NCBI RefSeq assembly: GCF_016767175.1
Contig: NZ_CP068564.1
Location: 1,116,001-1,180,000, forward strand
Length of the DNA: 64,000 bases
Source: Keratinibaculum paraultunense
GTDB lineage: Bacteria; Bacillota; Clostridia; Tissierellales; Tepidimicrobiaceae
Direction of reading: 5' to 3'
The position numbers were made by a program, and so were the translations under genes. Below are positions 35,090 through 46,049 of this stretch, in pieces. The notes under the pieces are model-generated. The model did no database searches. It was not told where the DNA came from and saw only the letters and a list, made by a program, of their open reading frames with translations. Each line of letters begins with the position of its first letter. Positions within the stretch are counted from its first letter, which is position 1.

Positions 35090-37576
35090 CTACATAATAG
35101 AATTAGGGTTAATGTCTATATTAAATTTAATTCCTTGATAATCCAATTTATATTTATTTAGTATGCATACCCATTCTACAATTCTTTTTAAATCTTCCAA
35201 TTCATCATCTTTACATTTAATCAAAATTTGATATCTATAATTTTTCTTTATCTTCTCTAATGGTGCAGGATAAGGACCTATTATATTCTTTTTAAAATCC
35301 TTATAATTTATATCAAATGCTTCATTTAATAAATGTTTATAAACTTCTTTTGATCTATTCATTACCAGCTTTTGATCTTCTCCATATATTATTATAGATA
35401 TTATGTTAACAAAAGGTGGATATTTAAACTCTTCCCTCAGCAGTATTTCTTTATTGTAAAAAGATATATAATCATGTTCTTTAGCACATTGAATACTATA
35501 ATGTTCAGGAGTATATGTTTGAACTATGACTTTACCTTCATAATCACCTCTACCAGCTCTACCGGCTACTTGAGTTATCAACTGAAATGTCCTCTCAGGT
35601 CCTCTAAAATCTGGCAAATTTAAGCTAGTATCTGCTGCTATTATTCCTACTAAAGTTACATTTTCAAAATCTAAACCCTTTGCCACCATTTGTGTTCCAA
35701 TCAATATATCAATTTTTTTATTTTGCATATCCTTAAGTATAGATTCATAACTTCCTTTTTTAGTAGTAGTATCCATATCCATCCTTTTAACTACTGCATT
35801 TGGAAACATTTTTTTTGTATAGTTTTCTACTTTTTCTGTACCAATTCCAAAATATTTGATATATTTACTATTACATACAGGGCATATATTAGGTGGATTA
35901 ATAGCTAATCCACAATAATGACATTTTAATTTATTGTCCTTCATATGATAAGTCATAGCTATATCACATGAATTACATTTTACTACATATCCACATTGTC
36001 TGCAAGAAACAAAAGTAGAATAACCTCTTCTATTTAAAAACAAAATAGTTTGTTTATTATCCCTTAGATTTTTATCTATTGCTTTATATAGTGCTTTGCT
36101 AAATATTGATTTGTTGCCTCGATTAAGTTCATCTCTCATGTCTATTATATTTACTTTAGGCATTTCAGAAGAATTTATTCTTTCATCTAAGTATAATAAT
36201 TTAAATTTACCATTTTTTGCTTTATAATAACTTTCAATAGAAGGTGTTGCAGAACCTAATATTAAACAAGCACCTGTCTGTTCACATCGCTTCTCTGCTA
36301 CTTCAATAGCATGGTATTTAGGATTCATGCTGGATTTATAAGTATTTTCATGCTCTTCATCTATTACAATTAATCCTAAATTATTAAAAGGTGCAAATAC
36401 AGCAGAACGTGCTCCTACAGCTATTTTTACTTTACCTTCTTTTATTTTTCTCCACTGATCAAACCTTTCTCCATTGGACAATTTACTATGAAGTACTGCT
36501 ACATTATCTCCAAATCTCCCTACAAATCTTTCAATAGTTTGAGGAGTTAAAGCTATTTCAGGTACTAATATTATACTCTCCTTCCCAAATTTAAGCATTT
36601 CTTCTACTAGATGAAGATAAATTTCGGTCTTACCACTTCCTGTTACTCCATGAATTAAAAATTTTTTATCTTCTTTCTTACCTTTAATACTATTCATTAT
36701 TTCATCTACACATTTTTTCTGTTTCGGAGTCAATAATTGTCTTTTATATTTAGGTATATTTCCTTTAATGGGTGTTCTATATACTTCTTTATTATAAATA
36801 TTTATTATACCTTTATCTTCTAATGCTTTTACTGTAGATAAAGAACTATTGGTTTTTTTCATCAATTCCTTTAAAGAAATATCTTCTCCTTTCAATGATA
36901 ATAAATATTTTGCTATTTCTAATTGTTTATAACATCTAGTTCCTATTATATTTACCATATCATCATAAGAGATGGATTTGTTCTCTAAAGAAACATATTT
37001 TTCATACTTTTTCCCCACTAAATTTTCAATTTCCAATGTAGTTTCAATTAATCCCTTATCTTCTAAAGCCTTTATAGCACTATTAATATTAGAATTCTTA
37101 ATATATTCTTTTATAGTTTCCAATTTTAAATTATTACCTTTAATTTTTAATAAATTTATAATTTTTTGTTCTAAAGAATTAAGTTTATAATGTTTAAGTT
37201 TAAATGTATCCTTAATAGAAACTATAGTTTGAACTTCCTTGTAATTACCTGGAGGCAATACAACTTGAAAAGCCGATAGATATGAAGAAAGATATTCTTT
37301 TGACATCCACAAACTCAATTCAATTAAGTCTTTAGGTATTAAAGGTTTATCATCTATAATATCTATGATACTTTTTAAATTATATTTATTATCATAATCT
37401 TCTTCAATTGATACAACTATTCCCTTAACAATTTTATTTCCTCTACCAAAAGGAACTAATACCCTCATACCTTCTTGTAACATATCAAGCATACTAGATT
37501 TAATAATATAGGTATAAAGTTTATCAGTACTTGTTGCTTTATTATCCACTATAACTTGTGCATACTTTTTTTTCAT
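35090..37576 (-). CDS. priA: Primosomal replication restart helicase PriA
   Basis: 3'-5' helicase that reloads the replisome at repaired forks. 828 residues: N-terminal 3'BD and winged-helix domains, Walker [15 protein letters not shown] near 310, [19 protein letters not shown], a zinc-binding insertion with cysteine pairs (CRQC, CNSC, CHYC, CPVC), [11 protein letters not shown], and QVAGRAGRG. Start ATG 20 bases after a 20-bp stem-loop; it must rely on read-through from coaBC or a promoter I do not see. Confidence 0.96.
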   Translation of the reverse strand: MKKKYAQVIVDNKATSTDKLYTYIIKSSMLDMLQEGMRVLVPFGRGNKIVKGIVVSIEEDYDNKYNLKSIIDIIDDKPLIPKDLIELSLWMSKEYLSSYLSAFQVVLPPGNYKEVQTIVSIKDTFKLKHYKLNSLEQKIINLLKIKGNNLKLETIKEYIKNSNINSAIKALEDKGLIETTLEIENLVGKKYEKYVSLENKSISYDDMVNIIGTRCYKQLEIAKYLLSLKGEDISLKELMKKTNSSLSTVKALEDKGIINIYNKEVYRTPIKGNIPKYKRQLLTPKQKKCVDEIMNSIKGKKEDKKFLIHGVTGSGKTEIYLHLVEEMLKFGKESIILVPEIALTPQTIERFVGRFGDNVAVLHSKLSNGERFDQWRKIKEGKVKIAVGARSAVFAPFNNLGLIVIDEEHENTYKSSMNPKYHAIEVAEKRCEQTGACLILGSATPSIESYYKAKNGKFKLLYLDERINSSEMPKVNIIDMRDELNRGNKSIFSKALYKAIDKNLRDNKQTILFLNRRGYSTFVSCRQCGYVVKCNSCDIAMTYHMKDNKLKCHYCGLAINPPNICPVCNSKYIKYFGIGTEKVENYTKKMFPNAVVKRMDMDTTTKKGSYESILKDMQNKKIDILIGTQMVAKGLDFENVTLVGIIAADTSLNLPDFRGPERTFQLITQVAGRAGRGDYEGKVIVQTYTPEHYSIQCAKEHDYISFYNKEILLREEFKYPPFVNIISIIIYGEDQKLVMNRSKEVYKHLLNEAFDINYKDFKKNIIGPYPAPLEKIKKNYRYQILIKCKDDELEDLKRIVEWVCILNKYKLDYQGIKFNIDINPNSIM

Positions 37577-37595
37577 ACCATCAACCCTTTTAAAT

Positions 37596-37644
37596 TTAAA
37601 TATTAAAAGCTAGATTACCCAAATATCTAGCTTTTAATATTTAA
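37596..37644 (-). terminator. 20-bp stem-loop spanning the coaBC stop codon
   Basis: Perfect 20-bp arms (37596-37615 and 37625-37644) with a 9-nt loop. The last six or so coaBC codons and its stop (37627-37629) lie inside the upper arm; the structure ends 19 bases before the priA start. No U-tract follows. Confidence 0.65.
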
Positions 37645-38835
37645 CATAGTACATACCTTATCCAACACAATTTTTGCAACTTGATTTTTATCCAATATAG
37701 GATAATCCTCTATATTACCTTCTTTATCTATTATAGAAACTATATTTGTATCAGATTTAAAACCCGCACCTTCTCTAGATATATCGTTTGCTACTATAAA
37801 ATCTAAATTCTTTTTTATTAGTTTCTCTTTTGCATATTGAATTAAATTGTTGGTTTCTGCAGCAAATCCAACTACTATTCTATCCCCTTTTATTTTACCA
37901 AAATGAGAAACTATATCTGGATTTCTAACAAGCTTTATATTCAATTCTTCCATTCCTTCTGAATCCTTTTTTATCTTCTCCTTCATTACTTTTTCAGGTC
38001 TATAATCTAAAGGTGCTGCAGCTTTTATCAACACATCACAGGATGAAAAATGCTTTTCTACCGCATCAAACATTTCCCTAGTAGTATTAACTCTTACAAC
38101 CTCAACACCAGCTGGAGGCTCTATATTAGTAGGACCAGCTATTAATACCACATCTGCCCCCCTATCTCTAGCTTCCTTTGCTATATTATACCCCATTTTC
38201 CCGCTAGAATGATTAGTTATATATCTAACAGGATCTATAGGTTCCATAGTTGGACCAGCAGTTACTACTACCTTTTTACCTACTAATTGTTTATTATTAA
38301 AATAATTTATTATAAACTCTACTATCTCTTTAGGTTCAGCCATCCTACCAATACCATAGGTTTGACATGCTAGTAAACCTGTGCCAGGATCAATAAATTC
38401 ATATCCTAATTTTTTTAAAAAATTTATGTTTTCTTGCACTATAGGATTCATATACATATTGGTATTCATAGCTGGGGCGAATACAACTTTAGATTTAGTT
38501 GCCATTATAGTAGTAGTTAAAAGATCATCAGCTATACCATTGGCAATCTTTCCGATGATATTTGCAGTTGCTGGTGCAATCAAAAACATATCTGCTCTTT
38601 CTGCTAAAGAAATATGTTCCACATCATAGCTTTTAGGTTCATTAAACATCTCTATATATACAGGATTTGATGATAAAGTCTGAAAAGTTAAAGGAGATAT
38701 AAACTTTGTTGCATTTCTGGTCATTATAACTTCTACATTTGCTTCTTGTTTTTTTAATCTGCTAACTACATCGGCAACTTTATAAGCTGCAATACCTCCT
38801 GTTACTCCCACTATAATATGTTTATCTTTAAGCAT
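37627..38835 (-). CDS. coaBC: Bifunctional phosphopantothenoylcysteine decarboxylase/phosphopantothenate-cysteine ligase
   Basis: Two consecutive CoA-pathway steps in one protein of about 402 residues. The N-terminal CoaC flavoprotein half has GVTGGIAAYK, HISLAERADM and PAMNTNMYMNP (PxMNxxM motif); the C-terminal CoaB half begins near 185 with VVTAGPTMEPIDPVRYITNHSSGKMG. Start ATG preceded by AGGTGA, one base-triplet series after the rpoZ stop. CoaD is encoded at 17.7-18.2 kb. Confidence 0.96.
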   Translation of the reverse strand: MLKDKHIIVGVTGGIAAYKVADVVSRLKKQEANVEVIMTRNATKFISPLTFQTLSSNPVYIEMFNEPKSYDVEHISLAERADMFLIAPATANIIGKIANGIADDLLTTTIMATKSKVVFAPAMNTNMYMNPIVQENINFLKKLGYEFIDPGTGLLACQTYGIGRMAEPKEIVEFIINYFNNKQLVGKKVVVTAGPTMEPIDPVRYITNHSSGKMGYNIAKEARDRGADVVLIAGPTNIEPPAGVEVVRVNTTREMFDAVEKHFSSCDVLIKAAAPLDYRPEKVMKEKIKKDSEGMEELNIKLVRNPDIVSHFGKIKGDRIVVGFAAETNNLIQYAKEKLIKKNLDFIVANDISREGAGFKSDTNIVSIIDKEGNIEDYPILDKNQVAKIVLDKVCTMLNIKS

Positions 38836-38844
38836 TTTTTTCAC

Positions 38845-39054
38845 CTACTTATACCCCTTAATTTCAGGTCTTCTATATTTTATTTTTTCTTGCAACATTT
38901 CTTCAATAGCAATACTTATAGGCTTAGTAGACTCTGTTTCAATAAGAGGTTTTGCACCATCTACTATTTCTCTTGCCCTCTTAGCTGCTAACATTACCAA
39001 TGTATATCTACTATCGCCAAGCTTTGAAAGCTCATTAAAAGATGGATTATACAT
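38845..39054 (-). CDS. rpoZ: RNA polymerase omega subunit
   Basis: A 69-residue omega subunit, which helps beta' folding and assembly. The DSRYTLVMLAAKRAREI segment near residue 14 is diagnostic; the C-terminus is short. Tightly packed between gmk (1-base gap) and coaBC, the common Firmicutes order. Confidence 0.94.
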   Translation of the reverse strand: MYNPSFNELSKLGDSRYTLVMLAAKRAREIVDGAKPLIETESTKPISIAIEEMLQEKIKYRRPEIKGYK

Positions 39055-39055
39055 G

Positions 39056-39667
39056 TTATCCCTCCTGTATGTTTATCTTTTTAAGAATATCCTTATGCCT
39101 CTTTACCTTTAATTGTTCAGCTGATATTATAGCTTCTATTTTTTTTACTGCATTATCTACTTTATCATTAATAACTAAATAGTCATATTCATCAACAAAC
39201 TTCAACTCTTCAAGTGCATTTTTAAGCCTTAAATCTATATCTTCTTTTGTTTCTGTTCCTCTTTTAACTATTCTATTTTTTAATTCTTCCATAGAAGGAG
39301 GCAATAAAAATATAAACACCCCTTCAGGATAAACCCTTTTAACCTGCAATGCTCCTTGAACATCTATCTCTAGTAAAACTATTTTTCCTCTTTCTATATT
39401 ATCCAACACAAATTTTTTAGGAGTACCATAACGGTTACTATGAACATAGGCATGTTCTAAAAACTCTCCATTCTTCACCATATCATCAAATTTTTTATCA
39501 TCTATAAAAAAATAATTTTTCCCATCTACCTCCCCTATTCTAGGTTTTCTAGTAGTTGCTGATACTGAAAATATTAAATTATCATTTTGCTTCAATAATT
39601 CTTTGCATATAGTTCCTTTACCACAGCCAGAAGGTCCTGATATTACCACTAAAAATCCCTTAGACAT
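39056..39667 (-). CDS. gmk: Guanylate kinase
   Basis: Phosphorylates GMP to GDP. 203 residues with P-loop ISGPSGCGKGT near residue 10, the GMP-binding SATTRKPRIGEVDGKNYFF region, and EIDVQGALQVK near 98. The start ATG is 9 nt from AGGAG; another ATG sits directly on the ribosome binding site and is unlikely. Between remA and rpoZ. Confidence 0.96.
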   Translation of the reverse strand: MSKGFLVVISGPSGCGKGTICKELLKQNDNLIFSVSATTRKPRIGEVDGKNYFFIDDKKFDDMVKNGEFLEHAYVHSNRYGTPKKFVLDNIERGKIVLLEIDVQGALQVKRVYPEGVFIFLLPPSMEELKNRIVKRGTETKEDIDLRLKNALEELKFVDEYDYLVINDKVDNAVKKIEAIISAEQLKVKRHKDILKKINIQEG

Positions 39668-39679
39668 AATTCTCATCTC

Positions 39680-39946
39680 CTAATCTAAATTTATCTTATC
39701 AATGGATTTCCCATTTAATCTTTGAGCTACTGTTTCTGGCTGTACCGCTGATAGTATTATATGATCACTATCAGTTACTATTACTGCTCTAGTCCTTCTA
39801 CCACAGGTAGCATCTATCAATATCCCCTTATCCCTTGCTTCTTGTATAACTCTTTTAATAGGAGCAGAATCAGGGCTTACAATTGCAATAATTCTATTCG
39901 CTGATACAATATTACCAAATCCAATATTAATTAATTGTATTGACAT
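39680..39946 (-). CDS. remA: DUF370/RemA-family DNA-binding regulator
   Basis: An 88-residue RemA (YlzA) protein. In B. subtilis RemA is an oligomeric DNA-binding activator of matrix and osmoprotection genes. The [27 protein letters not shown] start and the later [18 protein letters not shown] region are intact. Located between yicC and gmk as in B. subtilis. Confidence 0.93.
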   Translation of the reverse strand: MSIQLINIGFGNIVSANRIIAIVSPDSAPIKRVIQEARDKGILIDATCGRRTRAVIVTDSDHIILSAVQPETVAQRLNGKSIDKINLD

Positions 39947-39959
39947 ATAATCCCTCCAT

Positions 39960-40838
39960 TTATTCTATATTCTGTACTTGTTCTCTTATCTTCTCTAATT
40001 GACTTTTTATGGCTACCACACAATTAGAAATCACCAAATCATTAGCTTTAGAACCTATGGTATTAATTTCTCTATTCATCTCCTGTATTAAAAAATCTAA
40101 CTTTCTGCCTACAGGTTCTTCATCCTCTAAACTTTCCTTAAATTGCTTTATATGAGATTTTAGTCTAATAACCTCTTCATTTATATCACTTTTATCGGCA
40201 AAAAAAGCTACCTCATAAGCAAGTCTTTCTTCATCTATATAATCTACATTTAAAATTTCCTTTATCCTTAGTTCCAACTTTTTCTTATAATCTTTGACCA
40301 CTAAAGGAGATCTTTCTTCTATCTTTTCTATTATATCATACATAACATCAAGTTGAGTTTCCAAATCAGATTTTAATATTAATCCTTCTTTTATTCTCAT
40401 GTTTATCAAATTATTTAATGCTTCTTCCACTGCTAAATTTAAACACGCCCAAGTCTTATCTTCATCTAACTCTTTCCTTTCAGTTTTTACTATATCTGAA
40501 AAATTTAGTATATGAGATAGTTTTACATCATCTAACATGCCCAATTTATCTATCAAATCATCTAAGGCATTTTTATAAGCTTTTGCCAACAGCAAATCCA
40601 CTTTTACTTCTATTGCTGAATCATCTATGTATTCCAAATTTATATATACTTCTATTCTGCCTCGACTAATTTTATTTTTAATACATTCCTTAACTTTTTC
40701 TTCTAAATAATTTATATGCTTTGGCATCTTTAATACAATATCGTTATATCTATGATTTACACTTCTAATTTCCACGTTAAAATTGTGAATTTCATCAGAA
40801 GACTCTCCTCTGCCAAAACCAGTCATGCTTTTTATCAT
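39960..40838 (-). CDS. YicC/YloC-family endoribonuclease
   Basis: A 292-residue YicC-family protein. The N-terminus [12 protein letters not shown] and the C-terminal [28 protein letters not shown] are hallmarks; the conserved acidic residues near the C-terminus bind metal in characterised homologues, which degrade RNA. First gene of a long operon reaching at least to coaBC, downstream of a good promoter. Confidence 0.92.
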   Translation of the reverse strand: MIKSMTGFGRGESSDEIHNFNVEIRSVNHRYNDIVLKMPKHINYLEEKVKECIKNKISRGRIEVYINLEYIDDSAIEVKVDLLLAKAYKNALDDLIDKLGMLDDVKLSHILNFSDIVKTERKELDEDKTWACLNLAVEEALNNLINMRIKEGLILKSDLETQLDVMYDIIEKIEERSPLVVKDYKKKLELRIKEILNVDYIDEERLAYEVAFFADKSDINEEVIRLKSHIKQFKESLEDEEPVGRKLDFLIQEMNREINTIGSKANDLVISNCVVAIKSQLEKIREQVQNIE

Positions 40839-41224
40839 TTATATCCCCTTCCCATCATAGAATATCATATCAAATTATTTATCCCTGTCAATAAAAACTT
40901 GAATATTACAAATTCATATCTATGAATATGAATTATACAATTAATTAATAAAATAGTCTATAATTTGTTACATTTTTTTAATATTTACAGAATAAGTGGA
41001 AAGTTTACTCCGTTATATATAGAATGATAGTATTAATTTAATTAAAAAAATAAAAAATATAATTATTTCATACATAAAATAGTTAATAACATATATGCAA
41101 TATGATATTATATAGTTGTAGAAAATAAATATAAAAAAATAAAACATTTAAGGAACTAAACAAATTTAATCATGAAAATTCCAAATTTGAATTTTATAAT
41201 GAATCAAAAAATGGAGGAATGTAT
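40839..41224. other. 386-bp AT-rich gap between yicC and rqcH
   Basis: No coding frame is supported here. It contains the yicC promoter, a dyad AATTCATAT-N6-ATATGAATT (40911-40934), and near rqcH a TATAAT (41195-41200) overlapped by a 7-bp dyad (41175-41181 with 41189-41195). A convincing -35 for rqcH was not found; TTTACT (41002-41007 region) with TAGTAT 18 nt later is another candidate. The rest shows nothing but A/T runs. Confidence 0.6.
40864..40891 (-). promoter_or_regulatory. Sigma-A promoter of the yicC-remA-gmk-rpoZ-coaBC operon
   Basis: TTGACA (40886-40891), 16-nt spacer, TATGAT (40864-40869) on the minus strand. A 9-bp dyad (40911-40934) lies 19 bases upstream of the -35 box. Confidence 0.7.
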
Positions 41225-42984
41225 ATGTCATTAGATGGTATAGTCACAAGAGCTATTGTAAAAGAATTAAATGATAAAATATTAGGTGGTAGAATAGACA
41301 AAATATATCAACCTGAAAAAGATGAAATATTGTTGAATATATACAATAATGGGAAAAATCATAAGCTTATAATATCTTCTAGTAGCAATAATCCTAGAAT
41401 TCATTTAACCAATCAAGCAAAGACAAATCCCCCAAATCCACCTATGTTCTGTATGCTCCTTAGAAAACATTTATCTGGGGGAATAATATTAAACATAGAA
41501 CAATTTCATATGGACAGAATAATATTTATAGACATTAGTTCCATTGATGAATTAGGCGTATCTAAACCTAAAAGACTAATAATTGAAATAATGGGTAAAC
41601 ACAGCAACATTATCCTTATAGAAAAGGACAATCTAAGCATAGTAGACTCTATAAAAAGAGTCCCTGAAAATGTAAGTCGAGTAAGACAAGTTTTGCCAGG
41701 ATTAAAATATCAACTTCCACCTTTACAAAACAAAATAGACCCATTAAATTCAAATAGAGAAGACTTTTATAATTTAATAGTTCAAGTTAAACCTAAAACT
41801 TATATATATAAGTTTTTCTATACGAATTATATGGGCTTAAGCCCCTTAATAAGTAGAGAAATATGTTTTAATGCTAATATAGATATAGATAGACCTGTTG
41901 GCAGTTTAACCGCACAAGAAAAAGAAATATTATTAAATACATTTATGTCTATGATAACTAAAGTAAAAGAAGAGAAATATACTCCAGTACTAATACATGA
42001 CCCTATAAAATCTGGTTACAAAGCCTTTCATGCTTTAGATATAAAACAATTTGGTAATTATAAAAAAGAATATTTAGATTCTATTAGCAAGGTATTAGAT
42101 AAATTCTATTTAGTAAATGATACAATAGATAGAATTAAACAAAAATCTAATTCTATAAGAAAATCCATCGAAAATAAATTAGAACGTTCTTTAAATAAAT
42201 TATCTAAACAGAAGGAAGAACTATTAAAATCTAAAGAACGAGAAAAATATAAAATCTATGGAGATTTAATATTAGCAAATGTACACAAAATAGAAGAAAG
42301 AGCTAAACAAGTAACCTTAGAAAACTTTTATAGTGAAGGTATGGAATTGATAAATATCCCATTAAACCCTAAATATTCTCCTGCTGAAAATGCACAAAGG
42401 TATTATAAAAAGTATTCAAAACTTAAAAATGCTCATACATTATTATTAAAAGAAATTCCTAATACTGAAGAGGAAATAGAATATTTGGAAAATGTGTTAA
42501 ACAGCATAGATAATTGTACTGAAATAATAGAACTAGAGGAAATAAAAGAAGAATTGATAAAAGAAGGCTATTTAAATCCTCATAAAAAAAAGCAAAATAA
42601 AAAAAATGATAATATTAAATCAAAACCTCATCACTATATATCTTCAGATGGTTTTCATATATATGTAGGCAAAAACAACAGGCAAAATGAATATTTAACT
42701 TTGAAAATGGCTAATAAAGATGATATATGGCTTCATGCTCAAAAAACACCAGGTAGTCATGTTATAATAAAAAAGGATAGAAAATCAATTTCTAATACTA
42801 CTTTAGAAGAAGCTGCATTATTAGCAGCATACTACAGTAAAGCTAGACATTCCAACAATGTTGCTGTGGATTATACAGAAAAGAAAAATGTAAGAAAACC
42901 TAAAAATGCTAAAACAGGCATGGTCATATATGAAAATTTTAATACAGTATTTGTTACTCCTGAATATAGCAAAGTTCAAAAACT

Positions 42985-43003
<19 letters not shown>
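41225..43003 (+). CDS. rqcH: Ribosome quality control protein RqcH (NFACT family)
   Basis: Binds stalled 50S-peptidyl-tRNA complexes and directs C-terminal alanine tailing of stuck chains; older annotation calls it fibronectin-binding protein. About 592 residues: NFACT-N domain with PPMFCMLLRKHLSGG and the conserved Asp-Arg in HMDRII near 96; central coiled coil (about 280-430); NFACT-R domain with ISSDGFHIYVGKNN and DIWLHAQKTPGSHVII. The start ATG is 7 nt from GGAGG; an earlier ATG is only 1 nt away. Monocistronic; its terminator overlaps its stop codon. Confidence 0.95.
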
Positions 43004-43557
<554 letters not shown>

Positions 43558-44466
43558 CTACCTATTTCTCTTTTCTAATATTTGTATAACTCTATTAAAC
43601 TCTTCAGGTAATTTAGCCTCAAACTCCATATACTCATTAGTTCTTGGATGATAAAACCCTAATCTACTAGCATGAAGTAATTGAGATTTTATCCCAAATT
43701 CATTCTTTCTATTAGTATATATAGGATCTCCCACAATTGGATGATTAATATAAGCCATATGAACTCGTATCTGATGCATTCTACCAGTTTCTAATGAAAC
43801 TTCTACCAATGTATATCCTTTAAAAATATTTAAAACACGATAATAAGTTATAGCTTCCTTCCCATTTTCATTAACAACAGCCATTCTTTTTCTATTAACT
43901 GGATGTCTGCCTATAGGTGCATTTATTACTCCTTCTTTTTTAAATAGTTCACCATGTACTAGACCTGTATATATTCTCTTAACCTTATGCTTTTTTAATT
44001 GTTTTGTCAATATCATATGAGAATAATCATTTTTAGCCACCATTAATAAACCTGTAGTATCCTTGTCCAGTCTATGTACGATTCCAGGTCTTAAATCCCC
44101 ATTAATAGATGAAAGATTTGATACATGATATAAAAGTGCATTTACTAATGTTCCTCTTGGATTTCCTGGAGCAGGGTGCACCACCATGCCTTTAGGTTTA
44201 TTAACTACTAATAGATCCCTATCTTCATATATTATATCAATAGGAATATCCTCTGGTATAAGTTCTAACTTTTCAGGCTTAGTAATTTCTATGTGTATAT
44301 GATCTTCCTTATTGATTAAATAACTAGGTTTTACTTGTTTTCCATTAACTAAAATCAATCCTTTTTTAATCATCTTTTGTATATAAGACCTTGAAACATC
44401 AGGTATCTTTTTTGAAAGATAATAATCTATTCTTTCATTATAATCCTTGTCTACATATATTTCCAT
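43558..44466 (-). CDS. rluD: RluD-type 23S rRNA pseudouridine synthase
   Basis: Pseudouridine synthase of the RluA/RluD family (B. subtilis ylyB). 302 residues: N-terminal S4 RNA-binding domain (SRSYIQKMIKKGLILVNGK), then the catalytic domain with GIVHRLDKDTTGLLMVAKN, whose Asp is the nucleophile, and GRMHQIRVHMAYINHPIVGD. The start ATG has AAGGAGG 5 nt upstream and lies 10 bases after the lspA stop; the exact uridine targets cannot be read from sequence. Confidence 0.93.
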   Translation of the reverse strand: MEIYVDKDYNERIDYYLSKKIPDVSRSYIQKMIKKGLILVNGKQVKPSYLINKEDHIHIEITKPEKLELIPEDIPIDIIYEDRDLLVVNKPKGMVVHPAPGNPRGTLVNALLYHVSNLSSINGDLRPGIVHRLDKDTTGLLMVAKNDYSHMILTKQLKKHKVKRIYTGLVHGELFKKEGVINAPIGRHPVNRKRMAVVNENGKEAITYYRVLNIFKGYTLVEVSLETGRMHQIRVHMAYINHPIVGDPIYTNRKNEFGIKSQLLHASRLGFYHPRTNEYMEFEAKLPEEFNRVIQILEKRNR

Positions 44467-44476
44467 TAAAGCCTCC

Positions 44477-44932
44477 TTACGCTTCATACCTATCCAACAA
44501 CACCATTATAACTATTAAAAAAGTTCCTATAACTATAAACGTATCCGCTATATTAAAAACAGGAAAATCGTATCCTTTACCAATTCTAATGCTAATAAAA
44601 TCCACCACATAACCTAATCTAATCCTATCGATCAAATTACCTATTGATCCTCCCAATAACATAGACAATGCTATTTGCATAATTTTGCTCAAATTATAAG
44701 GGTTTTTACACAAGAAAAATACAATACTTATAATGACTATAGAAGTAACTATAATGAAAAAAATCTTTCTATTTTGTAGTATACCAAACGCTGCTCCATA
44801 ATTTTCAACATAATATAATTGTAAAAAATCTTCTATAATCACAAAAGAGCTCTTACCTTTCAAATATTTTACAGCTAGGTACTTTGTAATTTGATCTAAT
44901 ACTATAACTAATATTGTAATTAAATACCACAA
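44477..44932 (-). CDS. lspA: Lipoprotein signal peptidase (signal peptidase II)
   Basis: Cleaves signal peptides of prolipoproteins in the membrane. 151 residues with four hydrophobic helices; catalytic Asp pair in GGSIGNLIDRIRLG and FNIADTFIVIG, plus the NYGAAFGIL segment. The start is a TTG 8 nt from AGGAGG. A promoter about 40 bases upstream opens the lspA-rluD-pyrR operon. Confidence 0.95.
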   Translation of the reverse strand: MWYLITILVIVLDQITKYLAVKYLKGKSSFVIIEDFLQLYYVENYGAAFGILQNRKIFFIIVTSIVIISIVFFLCKNPYNLSKIMQIALSMLLGGSIGNLIDRIRLGYVVDFISIRIGKGYDFPVFNIADTFIVIGTFLIVIMVLLDRYEA

Positions 44933-44969
44933 ATTTATATCCTCCTTCTATTATTTAATTATAATAATA

Positions 44970-44998
44970 TTTTAAATGATAATTGAAATTATTACAAT
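44970..44998 (-). promoter_or_regulatory. Probable promoter of lspA-rluD-pyrR
   Basis: TTGTAA (44993-44998), 17-nt spacer, TAAAAT (44970-44975) on the minus strand, just upstream of lspA. Confidence 0.5.
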
Positions 44999-45017
44999 AA
45001 AGATAAGTTTTTTAACA

Positions 45018-45057
45018 ATAAAAAACGCTCTAATAAATATGATTTTAGAGCATTTTT
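45018..45057 (-). terminator. Rho-independent terminator of the DAHP synthase gene
   Basis: GCTCTAA (45027-45033) pairs with TTAGAGC (45045-45051); on the minus strand the stem is followed by GTTTTTTATT. About 80 bases after the stop codon. Confidence 0.75.
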
Positions 45058-45134
45058 TATTTTAACCTTTTTTAATTATTAATATGTCAATAATAGTATC
45101 AACAAATTTATATTATAAGAACAATAAGGATTAT

Positions 45135-45917
45135 CTATTCTTCACTATATACGAGGTTTTCCAAGCGATTCATCTCTACCACTAGATTTTCAAATTCTTC
45201 AAAATTTAACGATTGGAATCCATCAGATAAAGCTTCTTCTGGTTTTGGATGAACCTCTACAATAATTCCATCTGCACCTAATATAAGTGCTGCTTTCGAT
45301 GCTGGCAAAATTAATTCCCTTCTTCCTGTACCATGACTTGGATCTACAATTACCGGATATTTTGTAAGGCTTTTTAAAATAGGAACACTCATTAAATCTA
45401 AAGTATTCCTAGTATAATTTTCAAAGGTTCTTATACCTCTTTCACATAATATTATATTTTTATTTCCCTCTAATGCTATATATTCCGATGCTTTAATCCA
45501 TTCTTCTATAGTAGCACTCATACCCCGTTTTAATAATACAGGCTTATTTGTCCGTCCAACTTCCTTTAGTAAGGAATAATTTTGCATATTCCTTGAACCA
45601 ATTTGGTATATATCAATATAATCATAAGTTAAATCAATATCTCTAGGGTCAACTATTTCAGAAACCACTTTGAATTCATAAACAGTTTTTATATCTCTTA
45701 ATATCTTTAACCCTTCCATGCCCAATCCTTGAAAAGAATTTGGATCTGTTCTAGGTTTAAAAGCACCACCACGTAAATATTTAATTCCTAACTTTTTTAA
45801 AAATTTACCTATACATTGCATTTGTTCATAACTTTCAATTGCACAAGGTCCAGCAATAATAATAAACTGTCTCTGATTAAAAATTGATTCTTCATCTATA
45901 TTTATATCTTTTATCAT
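45135..45917 (-). CDS. 3-deoxy-7-phosphoheptulonate synthase (type I-beta, short form)
   Basis: First shikimate-pathway enzyme: phosphoenolpyruvate + erythrose 4-phosphate to DAHP. About 260 residues: IIAGPCAIES near 20, LRGGAFKPRTDPNSFQGLG near 50, QIGSRNMQN near 107, LLKRGMSATIEEW near 128 and VDPSHGTGRR near 208. It is the short I-beta class without a ferredoxin-like or chorismate-mutase regulatory domain. It is an orphan: no other aro gene is near. Start ATG 7 nt from GGAGG; promoter with a perfect palindrome upstream. Confidence 0.93.
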   Translation of the reverse strand: MIKDINIDEESIFNQRQFIIIAGPCAIESYEQMQCIGKFLKKLGIKYLRGGAFKPRTDPNSFQGLGMEGLKILRDIKTVYEFKVVSEIVDPRDIDLTYDYIDIYQIGSRNMQNYSLLKEVGRTNKPVLLKRGMSATIEEWIKASEYIALEGNKNIILCERGIRTFENYTRNTLDLMSVPILKSLTKYPVIVDPSHGTGRRELILPASKAALILGADGIIVEVHPKPEEALSDGFQSLNFEEFENLVVEMNRLENLVYSEE

Positions 45918-45982
45918 AAACATTCCTCCAATTATCCAAATCCATTTCCTCAAAACTTTCTTATATTTCTTATAGTATAATA

Positions 45983-45998
45983 TACAATATATATTGTA
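45983..45998. promoter_or_regulatory. 16-bp palindrome (operator-like) in the DAHP synthase promoter
   Basis: TACAATATATATTGTA is a perfect palindrome overlapping the predicted -10 box. Its position is that of a repressor site; no regulator can be named from sequence. Confidence 0.5.
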
Positions 45999-46022
45999 AT
46001 TACAAATTTATATGTTTGTCAA
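45993..46022 (-). promoter_or_regulatory. Probable promoter of the DAHP synthase gene
   Basis: TTGACA (46017-46022), 18-nt spacer, TACAAT (45993-45998) on the minus strand; a second possible -10, TATACT, is at 45974-45979. Confidence 0.55.
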
Positions 46023-46024
46023 CA

Positions 46025-46049
46025 TAACAAAATTGAGGGCTAAGCCCCC
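46025..46049 (-). terminator. Short hairpin at the end of divIVA
   Basis: GGGGGC/GCCCTC stem (46044-46049 with 46035-46040, 3-nt loop, one G-U pair) followed by AATTTTGTT on the minus strand. It includes the divIVA stop codon (46040-46042). Confidence 0.6.
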
